Assembly: GCF_033115175.1 (NCBI RefSeq)
Contig: NC_084837.1
Span: 90,950,499-91,014,498, forward strand
Source of the DNA: Lepus europaeus
Lineage: Eukaryota; Chordata; Mammalia; Lagomorpha; Leporidae
DNA length: 64,000 nucleotides
Direction of reading: 5' to 3'
Notes under the pieces: generated by a model
Told to the model about the DNA's origin: nothing
Database searches by the model: none
The model's input: only the letters and a program-made list of their open reading frames with translations
Position numbers and translations under genes: made by a program
In this document: piece by piece, positions 22,832-34,060 of the stretch
Layout of the letters: each line of letters starts with the position of its first letter
Numbering within the stretch: the stretch's first letter is position 1

Positions 22832-23128
22832 CTTAAGATTTGTTTATTTGAGAGAGAGAGACAGAGAGAGCTTCCACCTGCTGGTTCACTCCCCAAATGG
22901 CCACAACGTCTACAGCCAGGCCAGGCTGTAGCCAGCAACCTGGAGCTCCATCCAGGTCTCCCATGTAGGGAACAGGCCCAAATGCCTAGGCCATCCTGCA
23001 AAGCCTTCCCAGATGCATTAGTAGGGAGCTGGATCAGAAGAGGAGCAGCTGGGACTCAAAGTGGCATTCATATGGGATGCCAGCATCGCAGGCAGCAACT
23101 TAACCCAGTGCGCCACAGTGCCAGCCCC
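22832..23128 (-). mobile_element. CSINE
   Basis: Antisense copy from AAGATTTGTTTATTTGAGAG to GCGCCACAGTGCCAGCCCC. Confidence 0.9.
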
Positions 23129-23409
23129 GCCACTTGTTCTTAATCCCTAGTGTAAACCAGAGAGGGGAAAAGGTAGGAGGTTTAGCCTGTTGCTCACAAG
23201 TCATCATAAACTCATCAGCCATAGTTTTGTACTGGTTGATGGTTAATTTGTTTTAAAAAAAAATTAAATAATGATGCGATTTGCAACATAACTGAGATGC
23301 AAGTGTCAGCTTTGTATGACGTGGCTGTCAGGGTGAATGGCACCACTTCAAGCACAGAAGCCCTCCTCTAACACTGCATGTCCTGTCCTGTCGGTGTGTC
23401 CCCCTGCAG

Positions 23410-24434
23410 AGACCAGTGAAGGTGTGTCCTTGCAGCTGGGAAACACAAAAGACTTCATTATCTCATTTGACCTCAAGTTCCTGACCAATGGGAGCGTGTC
23501 TGTGGTTCTAGAGACCACGGAAAAGAACCAGCTCTTCACTGTGCACTACGTCTCCAACACCCAACTGATTGCTTTCAAGGACAGAGACATATACTATGGC
23601 ATCGGGCCCAGAACTTCGTGGAGCACAGTGACCAGGGACCTGGTCACTGACCTCAGGAAAGGAGTGGGGCTTTCCAACACAAAAGCTGTCAAGCCAACCA
23701 AAATCATGCCCAGAAAGGTGGTCAGGTTGATCGCAAAAGGGAAGGGGTTCCTGGACAACATCACTATCTCCACGACGGCCCACATGGCCGCGTTCTTCGC
23801 TGCCAGCGATTGGCTGGTGAGGAACCAGGACGAGAAAGGTGGCTGGCCGATTATGGTGACCCGCAAGTTAGGGGAAGGGTTCAAGTCTTTAGAGCCGGGG
23901 TGGTACTCTGCAATGGCCCAAGGGCAAGCCATGTCTACGTTAGTCAGGGCCTATCTGTTAACAAAAGACCACGTATTCCTCAATTCAGCTTTAAGGGCGA
24001 CGGCCCCTTACAAGTATCTGTCAGAGCAGCACGGGGTGAAGGCCGTGTTTATGAATAAACACGACTGGTATGAAGAATATCCAACCACGCCCAGCTCCTT
24101 TGTTTTAAATGGCTTTATGTACTCCTTAATCGGGCTGTATGACCTCAAGGAAACCGCAGGGGAGAAACTCGGGAAGGAGGCGAGATCGCTGTATGAGCGG
24201 GGCATGGAATCCCTGAAAGCCATGCTCCCCCTGTACGACACGGGCTCGGGGACCATCTACGACCTCCGCCACTTCATGCTCGGCATGGCGCCCAACCTGG
24301 CGCGCTGGGACTACCACACCACCCACATCAACCAGCTGCAGCTGCTCAGCACCGTCGACGAGTCGCCCGTCTTCAAGGACTTCGTCAGGAGGTGGAAAAG
24401 CTACCTGAAGGGCAGCCGGGCAAAGCACAACTAG
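23410..24434 (+). CDS. GLCE: GLCE last coding exon (residues 278-618, catalytic domain)
   Basis: The acceptor CTGCAG ends at 23,409. The first two bases complete a Glu codon with the previous exon, and a TAG stop lies at 24,432-24,434. The exon encodes the rest of the beta-barrel and the C-terminal alpha-helical C5-epimerase domain (C5-epim_C family). Sequons NGS (Asn304) and NIT (Asn394) fit a lumenal glycoprotein. Tyr501 (in HDWYEEYP), Tyr561 (in GTIYDLRH) and Tyr579 (in RWDYHTTH) have the same 60 and 18 residue spacing as the catalytic tyrosines described for vertebrate GLCE (human numbering about 500, 560 and 578). Glu500 precedes Tyr501, as in human. The protein ends SRAKHN. The three exons give 1,857 nt including the stop, or 618 residues, against 617 in human from memory. 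The gene appears intact. Confidence 0.96.
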
Positions 24435-25291
24435 AGCTCACGCCACGGCCACACCGCACGGCAGCCCGTGCCCTGGCTCGGCGTGGCCATGGCGTGCTGG
24501 GAAGCTGTGTCCTGGGTGTCTGTGGGCTGCATCAGACCGGCAGGTGGTTCCTAACAGCAGTCTTCTGAAACAGTCGCGTTCCAGGAGCTGGTGTGGAGGC
24601 AGGAGGGGCGGGCAGAGCAGCTGTTGAGTCAGTGGGCTGATAAAGATGTTTCGCATTGCCTTGCTGGCCGCTCCGTGCAGTCCCCCACTCAGCTAGGTGC
24701 AGGCCGACTGGTACAGCTCTCTTTTAAAATGTGGATTATTTATATTTAGATGGAAAGCAGACTTCACAGACGAGTAACGTGCTGTGACAGTAAATATGTA
24801 CTTGTGGCCTGGATGGTGGATTGTGTTCAGCTGCTTTTCTGTAGATTAATTTCCTGGGAGTGAGTGAGCTCTTGTTGCATTGTTCCATTTGTTGTATATG
24901 GCAAATATTTTGAATTACGATTTTCTTCAAACGTGGGATGTAAAAACACAACCAGTGTTCAGGCTTCAGTTATATAACGTAAGCACAACTAAAATGAAAC
25001 TTGTTGACTGCACAAGAAATGACACAATGTTTCCTGTTTTCTGAAACTTGCTCTACAATCAGCGAAAGTTTGATAATCAGTCTGTCCTCCCACACTCCCT
25101 GGTGGTGCTTTCTTTCTGTCCATGTCTAGAATTCCCTATTTCATTTCAGACTACCCTTGAGAGTCGTGTCCACTTCAGGGGAGGGACATTTCCAGGACAT
25201 CGTTTGGGATATTTATTATGAACCCAAATTTGGGAAGGAACTCGTAATTTGAAGGCCATCGCCGCTCCCTTTCAGGATTTTTCCCCCTTTA

Positions 25292-25297
25292 AATAAA
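25292..25297 (+). terminator. GLCE: Possible proximal GLCE polyadenylation signal
   Basis: AATAAA after a T/C-rich run. It would give a 3' UTR of about 0.9 kb instead of 2.7 kb. Use cannot be judged from sequence. Confidence 0.35.
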
Positions 25298-26078
25298 AAC
25301 ACTTGGTCACAGATTATATGTAAGAATCATCAGAGTTTTTCCAACCTGGATCATTCTTGATCATCACTTTGCAAGCTATTGGTTCTGTGCAGTGTTGTTG
25401 AAATTTAATTTTAGGTTATTCCCACCGTGAGAAGGGCTGCTGCTGCATGTGCTGTCCGTGTGTGGTCGGGGCTGTGTGTCGGTCACTCAGTCCTGCTGTA
25501 CCTCACGGCAGGAGGCCCCGGGGCCCTCAGCGTGGGCAGAGGACACCACGGGGCTTCAAACGTTGGGTTAAAATGGAGGGGGTTGATTTTGCTCTGGTTT
25601 TGTCTCGGAGTATGACAGTGTGCTAAATCAGTACTCTAGCTTACATGCTCGGGAGACTGAGTGTGACACACAGGCAGCTTATCTGGGAATGAGATGCACA
25701 TTTGGGAGCCAGGTGGGTTACTTGCCTACACACTGTCTTCATTAGGTTTGGCCTACCAAGCACTACTTAGAAACTGGAAAATATATACAGGTTCATGTAT
25801 GTAGTGTACATGTCAAAATACATATCTAGGCATCACCGTGGGCAGGAGTGAGGAAGATAAGGCTCAACATGGAATATTAAAGTAGCCACAGAGGAGGGAG
25901 CTTAAACTCCCATTTTATGTGGCCGTAACTCTGAATTCCACCCACAGCCAAAACAGTTGTAGGTTGTTACATCTTCCCCAGTTTTGGCCGTTGTGGTTCT
26001 TCTACACCAGATGCTTCAGCCACGGTTAGACTACGTCTCATTGTCTCCCTTGTTTTTGTTTTGAGTGGCGATGTTCAA

Positions 26079-26084
26079 AATAAA
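26079..26084 (+). terminator. GLCE: Possible internal GLCE polyadenylation signal
   Basis: AATAAA inside the 3' UTR. Downstream context is moderately T-rich and use is uncertain. Confidence 0.3.
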
Positions 26085-26939
26085 CTTTGTGCAATCTGGG
26101 AACCCTTCTTCCTGCATCATATTTGTTATTCTTTGGAGAGGTCCAGACTTCTTCGTGTTTGCCTGCTGGTCTGCAGTGAAAACAGTATGGTGCTGCCTCT
26201 GTGGCAAACGCCGGCGCCTTAACCACGCGGCTGTCCCCTCCGCAGAGGGCGGCGAGACTTCGGACCTGCCCCCCACCGCCGTGGGCTTTCCACTGCCTTC
26301 CACGCTGCAGCAGCCCGGCCTGTGCTGGGCCTCGGGCTGCTCAGAGCACGCACTGCCCCTGAGCAGCGTTGTCAGTACGGACCGGTGCTGCTCAAACCTG
26401 GGGCTGCCTCTGCAGCACGTCTTCCTGTGCTGTGCCACGTGGGGCCACAGCCCCGGACCATCCGCCGCGCTCTTGTCTCCAGACATGCAGCCTTCTCAAG
26501 GGATTGTGAATCATGCAAAATGGTTACTTACTCTGAGCTTAGAAAGACTAGGGAGCATACTTTGCATGTCAATTTTGTTTATTTTTAAAATTTTCTCTTT
26601 AAGATTGTAGGTGCTGGGTTTTTTTCTTTTTTCTTTATCTTGAGTTAGCTTGCATGTTAAATCTGTTGGCACTTCAGCTGTAAAACCAGCCCCAGGTTTC
26701 TGGATGCAGGTCAAGTTGGACCCTTCAGGAGTGACCATACGTAGAGGCGTCAGCCGAGAACCGTCCAGCGTACGTGAGCCAAGGCGGAACCAGCAGACAA
26801 GCACAGCTCTGCAGATGTGGCCGTCCTTCCCCTTTGTCTGTGAGCCTCGCCCGAAAGCTGCTGTTCTCATCCTGCGTGTCGTTGTCTCTCGTGTCCTCCC
26901 CGGCGTCCGTGTGGGTCTCATGCCACGTGTTAAATATGC

Positions 26940-26945
26940 AATAAA
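26940..26945 (+). terminator. GLCE: Alternative GLCE polyadenylation signal
   Basis: AATAAA followed immediately by GTGTTT. It is a plausible upstream alternative to the site at 27,135, about 195 bases away. Confidence 0.45.
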
Positions 26946-27134
26946 GTGTTTACCGGATGCCCCCGGAAGGGCGTCCTTTGTACAGCTGTACAGACTGCAG
27001 TTGAAGCACAATGTGCACATGCTAGTTTTATATACAGCAAAACTTGATTTTTTGCAGATGGAAAGGTATTTTGTTTCTATACAAAGTAAACGGATTGTTT
27101 GTGCTTAATGGAAAGCTGCTTTATAAAATTGTAA

Positions 27135-27140
27135 AATAAA
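27135..27140 (+). terminator. GLCE: Distal GLCE polyadenylation signal
   Basis: AATAAA in an A/T-rich context, followed about 30 bases later by a GTGTG-containing stretch that could serve as the downstream GU-rich element. Cleavage is expected near 27,155. Confidence 0.65.
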
Positions 27141-27155
27141 GTTTTTATCTTAAAA

Positions 27156-29774
27156 GGAGTATGTGTGGACACTTCTCTTTCCTCCTGTGATTGTTCTAAG
27201 ATGATTCCAGCTCGGCCAGCAGCTCCCTGGCAGTCACTTCCTGTGCAGCCCATGATGGATGTTCAAGAAGGACATCCTGGGCCCTGTCAGTCCCCAGTGG
27301 GGAACAAAGAGGTGACGTGAGCTTGACCGTGAGGAGCTTCCGTCTGCAGGGTGAGCCAAGGGATGCCAGACAGTTTGAGAAAAATAAATGGCTACGTTGC
27401 GTATCAGTCAGGTTGATGGGGGGTGGATATTGGGCACCTAAGCTGGGGTCCCACGGGTGGGGCCGGGTGGGAGAAAGGGGGTGGTGTTATGGACAGAGCA
27501 GGGGTACCCGTCCAGCTGGAGGGAGGCCCCTCTCTGTGCTAATTCAGGCTGGGTGACTGAGCATTTGTGCCTCCTGCATTTTCTACACTGCCCCTTCTTC
27601 CAGATGACACAGAGCAAAGTTGAGGTTCCCAAGGACATAGAAAGTGGGAGAGCAGTCTGGCTCCACGTTGTTTCACTGCACATTGTCTGGGGATTAGAGA
27701 CTGCATTCCACTGGTGGCTGCGCAGGTTTTGACAAGCCGCTAGTCAGCCTTTTTGGCAGCTCCTCTGCTGAGCTGCATGGGAAACAGCCATGCGGTTGCA
27801 GGCAGTCTCCGGCCAGTGAGGTCCCAGGCCACTCTTGCTTTTGGTGTTGCTCTGCATGGCCACACTGTCGGTGCACTGGCCATTCTGCCCTCGCGCCCTG
27901 CACAGCTCACGTTGGTTCCCCATTGTCCTCAGAATGCCTCCTTCATGTCCTCGCTGGTCAGCCAGCCACGGGGCCTCCCCTTAGTATCTTCCCCGGAATC
28001 CAAACTCGGCATGGACATTTGAAAACAAAGAGCAAATCTGCAGGTGAAGAACCATCTTCACAGTGCTCCGGGCCCTGAGGCCAACTGCCTTCCACTCCGG
28101 ACGGACGCTGAGATACCAGTGTGCTCTTGGGACAGATTCCTTCTGTGTGCTCAGACTGGCTGCATTTGCTTTCAGTTGCTAGCAGCAAGTAAGCTTTAAT
28201 TAATAATCCAACGTTTCGGTTAACAGGAAGTAGCATGGCTTTAACAACAGAAGTGAATTTTCTCACGATCCCGGAGGCTGTAAGGTGCCCACAGGGTTGC
28301 TCTCTTCTGAGGCTTCTGTCCGTGGTTTGTAGGTGACATCTTCCTGCTGTTGTCCTGGCGTGACCACTGCCCTGTCTGCGTTGTCTGTGCCCTGGCGCCA
28401 TCCTCCTGCAGGGACACAGGCCAGACTGGGTGATAGCCTATTCCTCTGATCTCATTTTACCTGTTACCTGTCTCCAGATACATGGGCACTGGAGAAAGTC
28501 TGTGGGAAAACAGAATTTAAAAGTGTGTGTGGGTGCAAAAAAAAAAATTGAAATTGATGCATAGCTTTCTGTGAGCTCTGAAGACGGCTGTGGCCGCCTG
28601 GCTGTTTCACAGCCGAGTATGGAGGAGAAGGAACGGCTGCCAAGGTAGATTAGAAGTTTGTCAGAAATCTGTGCAAGGCCCGGGGGCCAGGACCTCAGTG
28701 TGTGACCTCAGTGCCCAGCCAAGGCCGCCGTTTAATGTAGAGATCGCCAGCGAAGGCCGAAGCTCACTGGGCGGAGGTGTGGGCCTGGGGCTCAGCAGAT
28801 GGGGCTCCTGGCACCTCACAATGTAGTCCGATAACCAGAGAACTCCGTGGTCTTGAGGTTTTGTTACAGACTTAACACATGGGCCATATCCTTCGTTAGC
28901 CCATTCTGAGTGTGGGGCTCTGGGGATATAGACACAAAGTGTGTACAGATCACAAAGCGTGGGGAGATTTGGCTTCATGGCACTTTTAAAAATCCCAAGT
29001 CTGCATTACTGTACCCATTCCCAAATAGTCAACAATATAGGGATAAAATACTGATTTTCATTAAACCAGCTCGTTAAGGCTGTCACCTTGAAAATGGATG
29101 TGAATTTGAATGCAATGTTGCTGACGGGTTTGAATGTTTGCTGCTCAGTTTCTGGTGAGCAGAGATCCGTTCGCCATCTGGCAAGCAGGATGGATCACTG
29201 GCGCGTGCGCGCTGCATTTCCTGACTGTTAAGCAAGCCGCGCGCTGTAATCTTGTTAATCCTGTTCCGGGAGAGGAGGATCTTGCAGGATGACAGGCCTG
29301 CGGAGCCAGCCGTTCAGCCGCGGTAGCAGAGGGCGCAGCACAGCCGCGGAGCAGCAGCACGGGGCTGGTGTTGGACGCAGGAGACTACCAAGCAGGCCAG
29401 GGCGCCTGGGCCTAAGCTTAGCCAGTGCCTTCTGGGGATTGTGCTCCGTTCTCAGAGGCGCCCGGGGTAATCACCAAGGTCGGAAGGGCTGCTCCATTTC
29501 AGTTCCGAGCGCTGGTCTCTGGGAGCCGGAATAGGAAGCGAATCCCCGGGGCGGGCGAGGATGAGCTCCTGTTTGTGAGGACGGGAGAGCACCGGGGAAA
29601 TGGAGTGTCTGCAGTACCACCGCGGGCAGCGGGGGGCGCCAGTCAGCTCTCAGATCCCATCGGAAGCGTGGGCAGGTGCTCAGCAGGAGAGAGTGTGTCC
29701 CGTCTCCACCTGGAAGCATCCTCCACGAGAAATCAACCCGAGCCGCTTCTGGAGTGTGACCAAACGCTCTGAGG
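27156..29774. other. Intergenic sequence downstream of GLCE
   Basis: No SINE or L1 copy was recognised over 2.6 kb, which is unusual for this window. CpG-rich spots occur at 29,190-29,350 and 29,600-29,640. Open frames are short and none resembles a known protein. Confidence 0.45.
29323..29340 (+). promoter_or_regulatory. CTCF-like motif
   Basis: GTAGCAGAGGGCGCAGCA fits the CTCF core (CA, G/A, GGGCGC) on the + strand. Confidence 0.4.
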
Positions 29775-30076
29775 GTGGGCGTTCCGCGGCGGTTAGGATG
29801 CTCCTGGGGAGGCCTGCTTCCCACGTCAGAGTCCCTGCTCCACTTCCGATCCCAGCTTCCTGCTAGTGTGCACCCCGAGAGGCAGCAGCTGGTGGCTCGC
29901 ATGCTCGGGTTCCTTCCACCCACGTGGGAGACCCAGACTGAGTTCCCAACTTGTGACTTTGGCCTGGCCCTGCTCCTGGCTGTTATAAGGCGTTTGGGGC
30001 ACAAACTGCAGAACATTATTTCCCCTCCTCCCCCCTTCCCAATAAAATGAAAAAATTTAATTTTAAAAATAATTTA
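29775..30076 (+). mobile_element. CSINE-related SINE
   Basis: Sense copy with CTTCCTGCTAGTGTGCACC, CCGAGAGGCAGCAG, CCCACGTGGGAGACCCAGAC and an AATAAAATG tail. Same subtype as the 0.85-kb copy. Confidence 0.7.
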
Positions 30077-30079
30077 GAA

Positions 30080-30238
30080 GCCAGTACTGTGGCATAGTGG
30101 GTAAAGCCGCTGCCTGCAGGTCTTCCATGCACTGGTTCACTCCCCAAATGGCTGCAATGGCCGGAGCTGAGCCGATCCGAAGCCAGGAGCCAGGAGCTTC
30201 TTCCGGGACTTTAGCCCACTACACCACACCGTCGGCCG
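30080..30238. mobile_element. Fold-back CSINE chimera
   Basis: The first 40 bases are a sense CSINE head (GCCAGTACTGTGGCATAGTG to CTGCCTGCAG). The next 120 bases are an antisense CSINE body (TCTTCCATGCACTGGTTCAC to GAGCTTCTTCCGGG), then a short antisense head ending CCGTCGGCCG. Confidence 0.75.
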
Positions 30239-30289
30239 CAGGTATTCTCAGTTCTTGGTGTCTAGATAGAAGAAACTAAGGTTTTGGAT

Positions 30290-30425
30290 GGGTGTTTCTT
30301 ACTAATCAGGAAGTGAGTGCCAATTATGAGAGCTCCCAGAGCCGAATCCCATTTGCAGCCGCTCACCACGCAGGAGGCCGGCTGTGGATGACAGTGTGGG
30401 AGGCTTGCTCAAGGCCACACGAGAA
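30290..30425 (-). repeat. Possible MIR fragment
   Basis: Antisense pattern GAGGCTTGCTCAAGGCCACA follows a damaged core. Weak. Confidence 0.35.
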
Positions 30426-30566
30426 CGCCCCTAAATATTTTCCCAACACCTCCCTACCAGTCCTGCGCCTACCCACCGAGAGCAGAGCCGGGCAGCGCCC
30501 GCATCCCGGGGACCCTGCTGACGCCCCGCCTGCCCTTCCCCTTCCCTAACCGCTGTCCTGCACGCG

Positions 30567-30581
30567 GCGCTAGGGGGCGCT
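30567..30581 (+). promoter_or_regulatory. Strong CTCF-like motif
   Basis: GCGCTAGGGGGCGCT matches the CTCF core very well on the + strand and is partly palindromic. Confidence 0.5.
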
Positions 30582-32440
30582 CCGGCCTGCGCACTCCGCG
30601 TGCATTCTCCTTCCATTAGGAGAGATCCTGTTGACCCTCACAGATGAACACAGGAGCCCGGGAAGTTCTTCCGCCGGAAGTCTGCACGCTCTGCGCTCCA
30701 GTCCCAGGTTCCGAACCATTTTCCCCAGGCAACACCACTGACCCCCTCTCTGCCGACTTCAGCCCTGCAGTCTGGCACAGAGGGCTCCACTAGGGATGCA
30801 GGCCCAGCCCCAGCCCTCCCCTGCTCTGTGCCAGACCTGCTGGAACAGGTACCCGAGCCACTGGATGCTGGACAGAGCCCAGACGGAGTGGGAGGGTTTC
30901 CAGCATGAGGCCTCCTCGGCGGGCGCCCCCGTTTCTTCTGCTGCACGAACGGCAGCCTCTCTCCAGCACCTGCCTTCGGCTGCTGGGGGGCTTCCCTGGG
31001 GGCTTTGAAGAAGCTGCCTGTGCGGAGATGGAAGTGGAGGGTGGCTTAGGACGTGCAGACGTGCACACACGCACGCACTCACTGTGTGCACAGCACACTA
31101 CAGTCTCCATGGGAGGTGACTCCGGTAGCATAGCCCCTGCCCTCCGTGAAGTGACAGATGGGGGAGGGACACACGTGTTGTTCTCGCTGTGACAAAGAAA
31201 GCAAAACATGTTTATGATATTACAATCCCAAGTCAGGAGTCTGAGTCGATGCGCTTCCAGAGCATCTTTGTGTATTACACTCTCCAGAGTCCTTGCGTTA
31301 CTTATTTTGTCCTCAGAGTGGACCCTAAGGTTCCCAGTGGGCACCCGCTAATTAATGCAGGAGAGACGCTCCCAGGTGCGGCGCCTGGGGTCAGTGTACC
31401 CGCCACAGGGCCACACCCCAGGGTCTCCCCAGAGTCGGAGGGAGCTGGGGTGGCGGGGGTGCACCGAGGCAGGGCCACATCTTGTCTGTAGGCCTGGCAC
31501 TACAGTGACAAGGAAGTGAATTCCAGGCCACCTGTTGCTCTGTTGCCTTGTTCCGAGATGGGTCTTTAAAGAAAACATATTTCAAAGAGGGAACAGTACT
31601 TGATCCTGAGGTGCCCATAGCTTCATAGGTTTTAAGAAAGATTGCCTGTGTTCCCAGGGAACAAGCGCCTGGCCTTACAGCACTTGCTGTGCACATTCCA
31701 AAAGCCCCGGGAAGGGCTGCGCCGGCCGGAGGTGGACGCTAGCTCGCAGCTCTTGGGGCAGTCGCCTCGCCTTCCCCCACTGAGGCAGCCCCCTGGCTGT
31801 GTGCCTATGGACGGCAGGGCGCAGGAGTGGACACGGGGGTCTGGGGAGCGTGGGGAGGCGTGGTTGTAGCTGTGCAGGATGAGGGGTAACCAGGAACCCA
31901 GGACAAGTCCCAGGTGTGCGTGACAAGTCCCACCAGGTCCTCTAAAGCCTGGGTCCTCTCCAGGCGTCAGAGCTGTGCCTGTTCCAAGGGTATTTGACAG
32001 TTTGTAGAGGGGAGAGGATTGGGGGGTAGGGGGTTCACACACATGGCAGGTGGCCTTATCACTTCGGGTTTCCCTGTGCACGGTCCCTCTGCCCCATTGC
32101 CCTGGAGAGTAGGGGCCTTGCTCTTTGGTCTCTCTATCCCGAGCACAGAGCCTAGAGCCAGGCACACGTGAGTAGCGTGAGCTCAATGAATACTGGTTGG
32201 TTGGCTGGCGGGATGAAGGGGTGATGGGTGATACATGGGAGGGGGAGAAAGAAGGACGCAGAGCAGGAGCCAGCTTACTCCGGGCACCCCACTGACAGAG
32301 AGGGCTTCCCACCCTGTGCCCTCAGCATCACCCTGGCCCCTGCTGCAAGTGAAGCATCTCGGGCTCCATTGCAAACCGCAGAACAGGAGTGGGCCTTGGG
32401 CCAGTATCCGGGGGCACTGGGGTGCACAGGGCAGGCTCAG
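30582..32440. other. GC-rich intergenic sequence
   Basis: No transposon clearly recognised, apart from a MIR-like tail at about 32,150-32,215 (GAGCCAGGCACACG to CTCAATGAATACTGG). Several overlapping open frames exist on both strands, none with a recognisable domain. Confidence 0.4.
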
Positions 32441-32444
32441 AAGC

Positions 32445-32640
32445 AGTTCCTTGGGCACTGGATCTCAGACTCGCCTGCACACTCGGGTCACCTGGGAGCT
32501 GTCCGAGCTCCGCTGACCATCCTGGCTGCCGCCCCTCTCCCCCACCCCCCACAGCACTTCTGACGTCATCTGTTGCAGCTGGGCCCCCAGCTGATGATTA
32601 GGCAAGCCCACCTCGAGCCCTAGCTGGTCCCCCCATTCTT
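32445..32640 (+). mobile_element. MER5A-like DNA transposon fragment
   Basis: Follows the MER5A order: GGATCTCAGACTCGCCTGCA, then GTCACCTGGGAGCT, a pyrimidine-rich middle and GGCCCCCAGCTGATGATTAG. Diverged. Confidence 0.45.
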
Positions 32641-33747
32641 TCCTGCAGGGAAGCAGAGGGCTAAGCTCAGGGAATGGCTGGGGTGAGGGCAGGCAGAGCA
32701 CCCATCCCGTCTTCCTGTTGGATGTGGGTGCCTCCCTCCTGGTTCCTCGGGTGCTCTACACCGGCTTCCCCCACTTCAAAGACCTCACTGAAGGGAAGGC
32801 TGTGCCTCCGCCATCAGACTAGGGCATCACTCACAGTAGGAGCGCCCATCAGACCAGAAGCAAACCCACAGCTGCTTCTCATTTCCCGACCTCCCCTCAA
32901 AATCAGCCTGTTCCCAGGGTTCTCAGCACAGGTGTGTGCTCAGCTGAGGAGGTGGGTCAGGGTCAGGGGGAGCCCGGCACAACAGACTCTGGGGTGGGCG
33001 GGGGGGTCGGAGTGGCAGGAAACCCAGGTAGCACCCAGGCCTTGGATCCTAAGACTTCCAGGGCCAGGGGAGAGCGGAGCTTTGGGCCAGAGGCTAAGAC
33101 TGCCTCCCCACCCACCCCGCTCCCCAGTGACTGGAACCCAGCCCTGCACGGAGCGGGGTTCCAGTTACAATGCCTGGGAATCCGCAGGCGCTGTGGTGGG
33201 AGGACAGGCTCCGGGTCCCCTCAGCCAGAGGTGAGGGAGGGAGGCCTGTACAGGACCCCAGCAGCCTGGCCCAGGGCCTCGCTGCTGGCGCCCACCCAGC
33301 CGCTGTGCTGGGCTCCCTCTCTGGCTCCTGTTCGCTGAGGGCGGCCCCATGGTGGAGGAAGTTGCTCCGCCACGCGGTCACGCCTCTCGCCGGGCAAGGG
33401 CGCCCAGCCCACCACTGGCGGCCACCTGCTCTGTAAGCACATCTCATGGAGAATTAGTGTTTTCTTAGTGACTCACTGCATTCAAATAGACCCAGAGGAA
33501 AAAGACGACCAGAACTCAGGCCACCCCTGCTGGCTGTGTGGGTCCCGGCCTAGCCCTGCCCGCAGATGGCTGCCCTGGGGCCAGGGGGCTCCCTCTGGGA
33601 AAGCGCTCAGGGAGTCCCAGGGCCATTCCCGGCTTCTCTGTCCCCACGCACAGCTGTTGGGCCTCCACATGCTGGGAATTTCACCCAAAGGCCTGGAAAG
33701 GGCCCACAAACCCCAAAGGGAAAAAATCAGCTTTTAAAAAATATTTA
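32641..33747. other. GC-rich intergenic sequence
   Basis: Nothing recognised. Long open frames on both strands (for example 32,674-33,234) reflect GC content and have no known homologue that I can name. Confidence 0.4.
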
Positions 33748-34060
33748 GGGGCCGGGTAAAGCTGCTGCCTGCAGTGCCGGCATCCCATATGGGCTCTGGT
33801 TTAAGTCCCAGCTGCTCCACTTCTGATGCAGCTCTCTGCTATGACCTGGGAAAGCAGTAGAAGATGGCCCAAGGCCTTGGGCCCCTGCACCCACGTGGAA
33901 GACCCGGAAGAAGCTCCTGGCTCCTGGCTTCAGATCAGCCCAGCTCCGGCTGTTGCAGCCATTTATGGAGTGAACCAGTGGATAAAAGACCTCTCTCTCT
34001 CTCTCTTCCCCCTCCGCCTTCCCCCCTCTCTCTCTGCAACTCTGCCTTTCAAATAAATAT
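33748..34060 (+). mobile_element. CSINE with head deletion
   Basis: Sense copy that jumps from GGGGCCGG directly to GTAAAGCTGCTGCCTGCAG, losing about 15 bases of the tRNA-like head. Body, CT tract and TTTCAAATAAATATT tail are present. Confidence 0.9.

Larger units (their letters stand above)
16223..23409 (+). other. GLCE: GLCE intron between coding exons 2 and 3
   Basis: This intron of 7,187 bp runs from a GTAAGT donor to a CTGCAG acceptor. It contains five CSINEs, an antisense L1 interrupted by two of them, and MIR fragments. Stretches 16,223-18,094 and 20,343-21,585 show no gene or clear repeat. Confidence 0.85.
24435..27155 (+). other. GLCE: GLCE 3' untranslated region
   Basis: The stretch after the GLCE stop carries no recognisable gene and, unlike its surroundings, no SINE or L1 insertion, which fits a constrained UTR. 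It is AT-rich in places (24,725-25,080 and 26,990-27,150) and GC-richer at 26,200-26,480. AATAAA hexamers lie at 25,292, 26,079, 26,940 and 27,135. The last is taken as the main end because unrelated GC-rich sequence starts soon after it. The end at about 27,155 is inferred. Confidence 0.7.

Noticed and set aside
26065..26610. 181-codon frame in the GLCE 3' UTR
   Set aside because: It lies in a 3' UTR downstream of a clear stop and has low-complexity Cys/Leu/Ser content with no homology I recognise.
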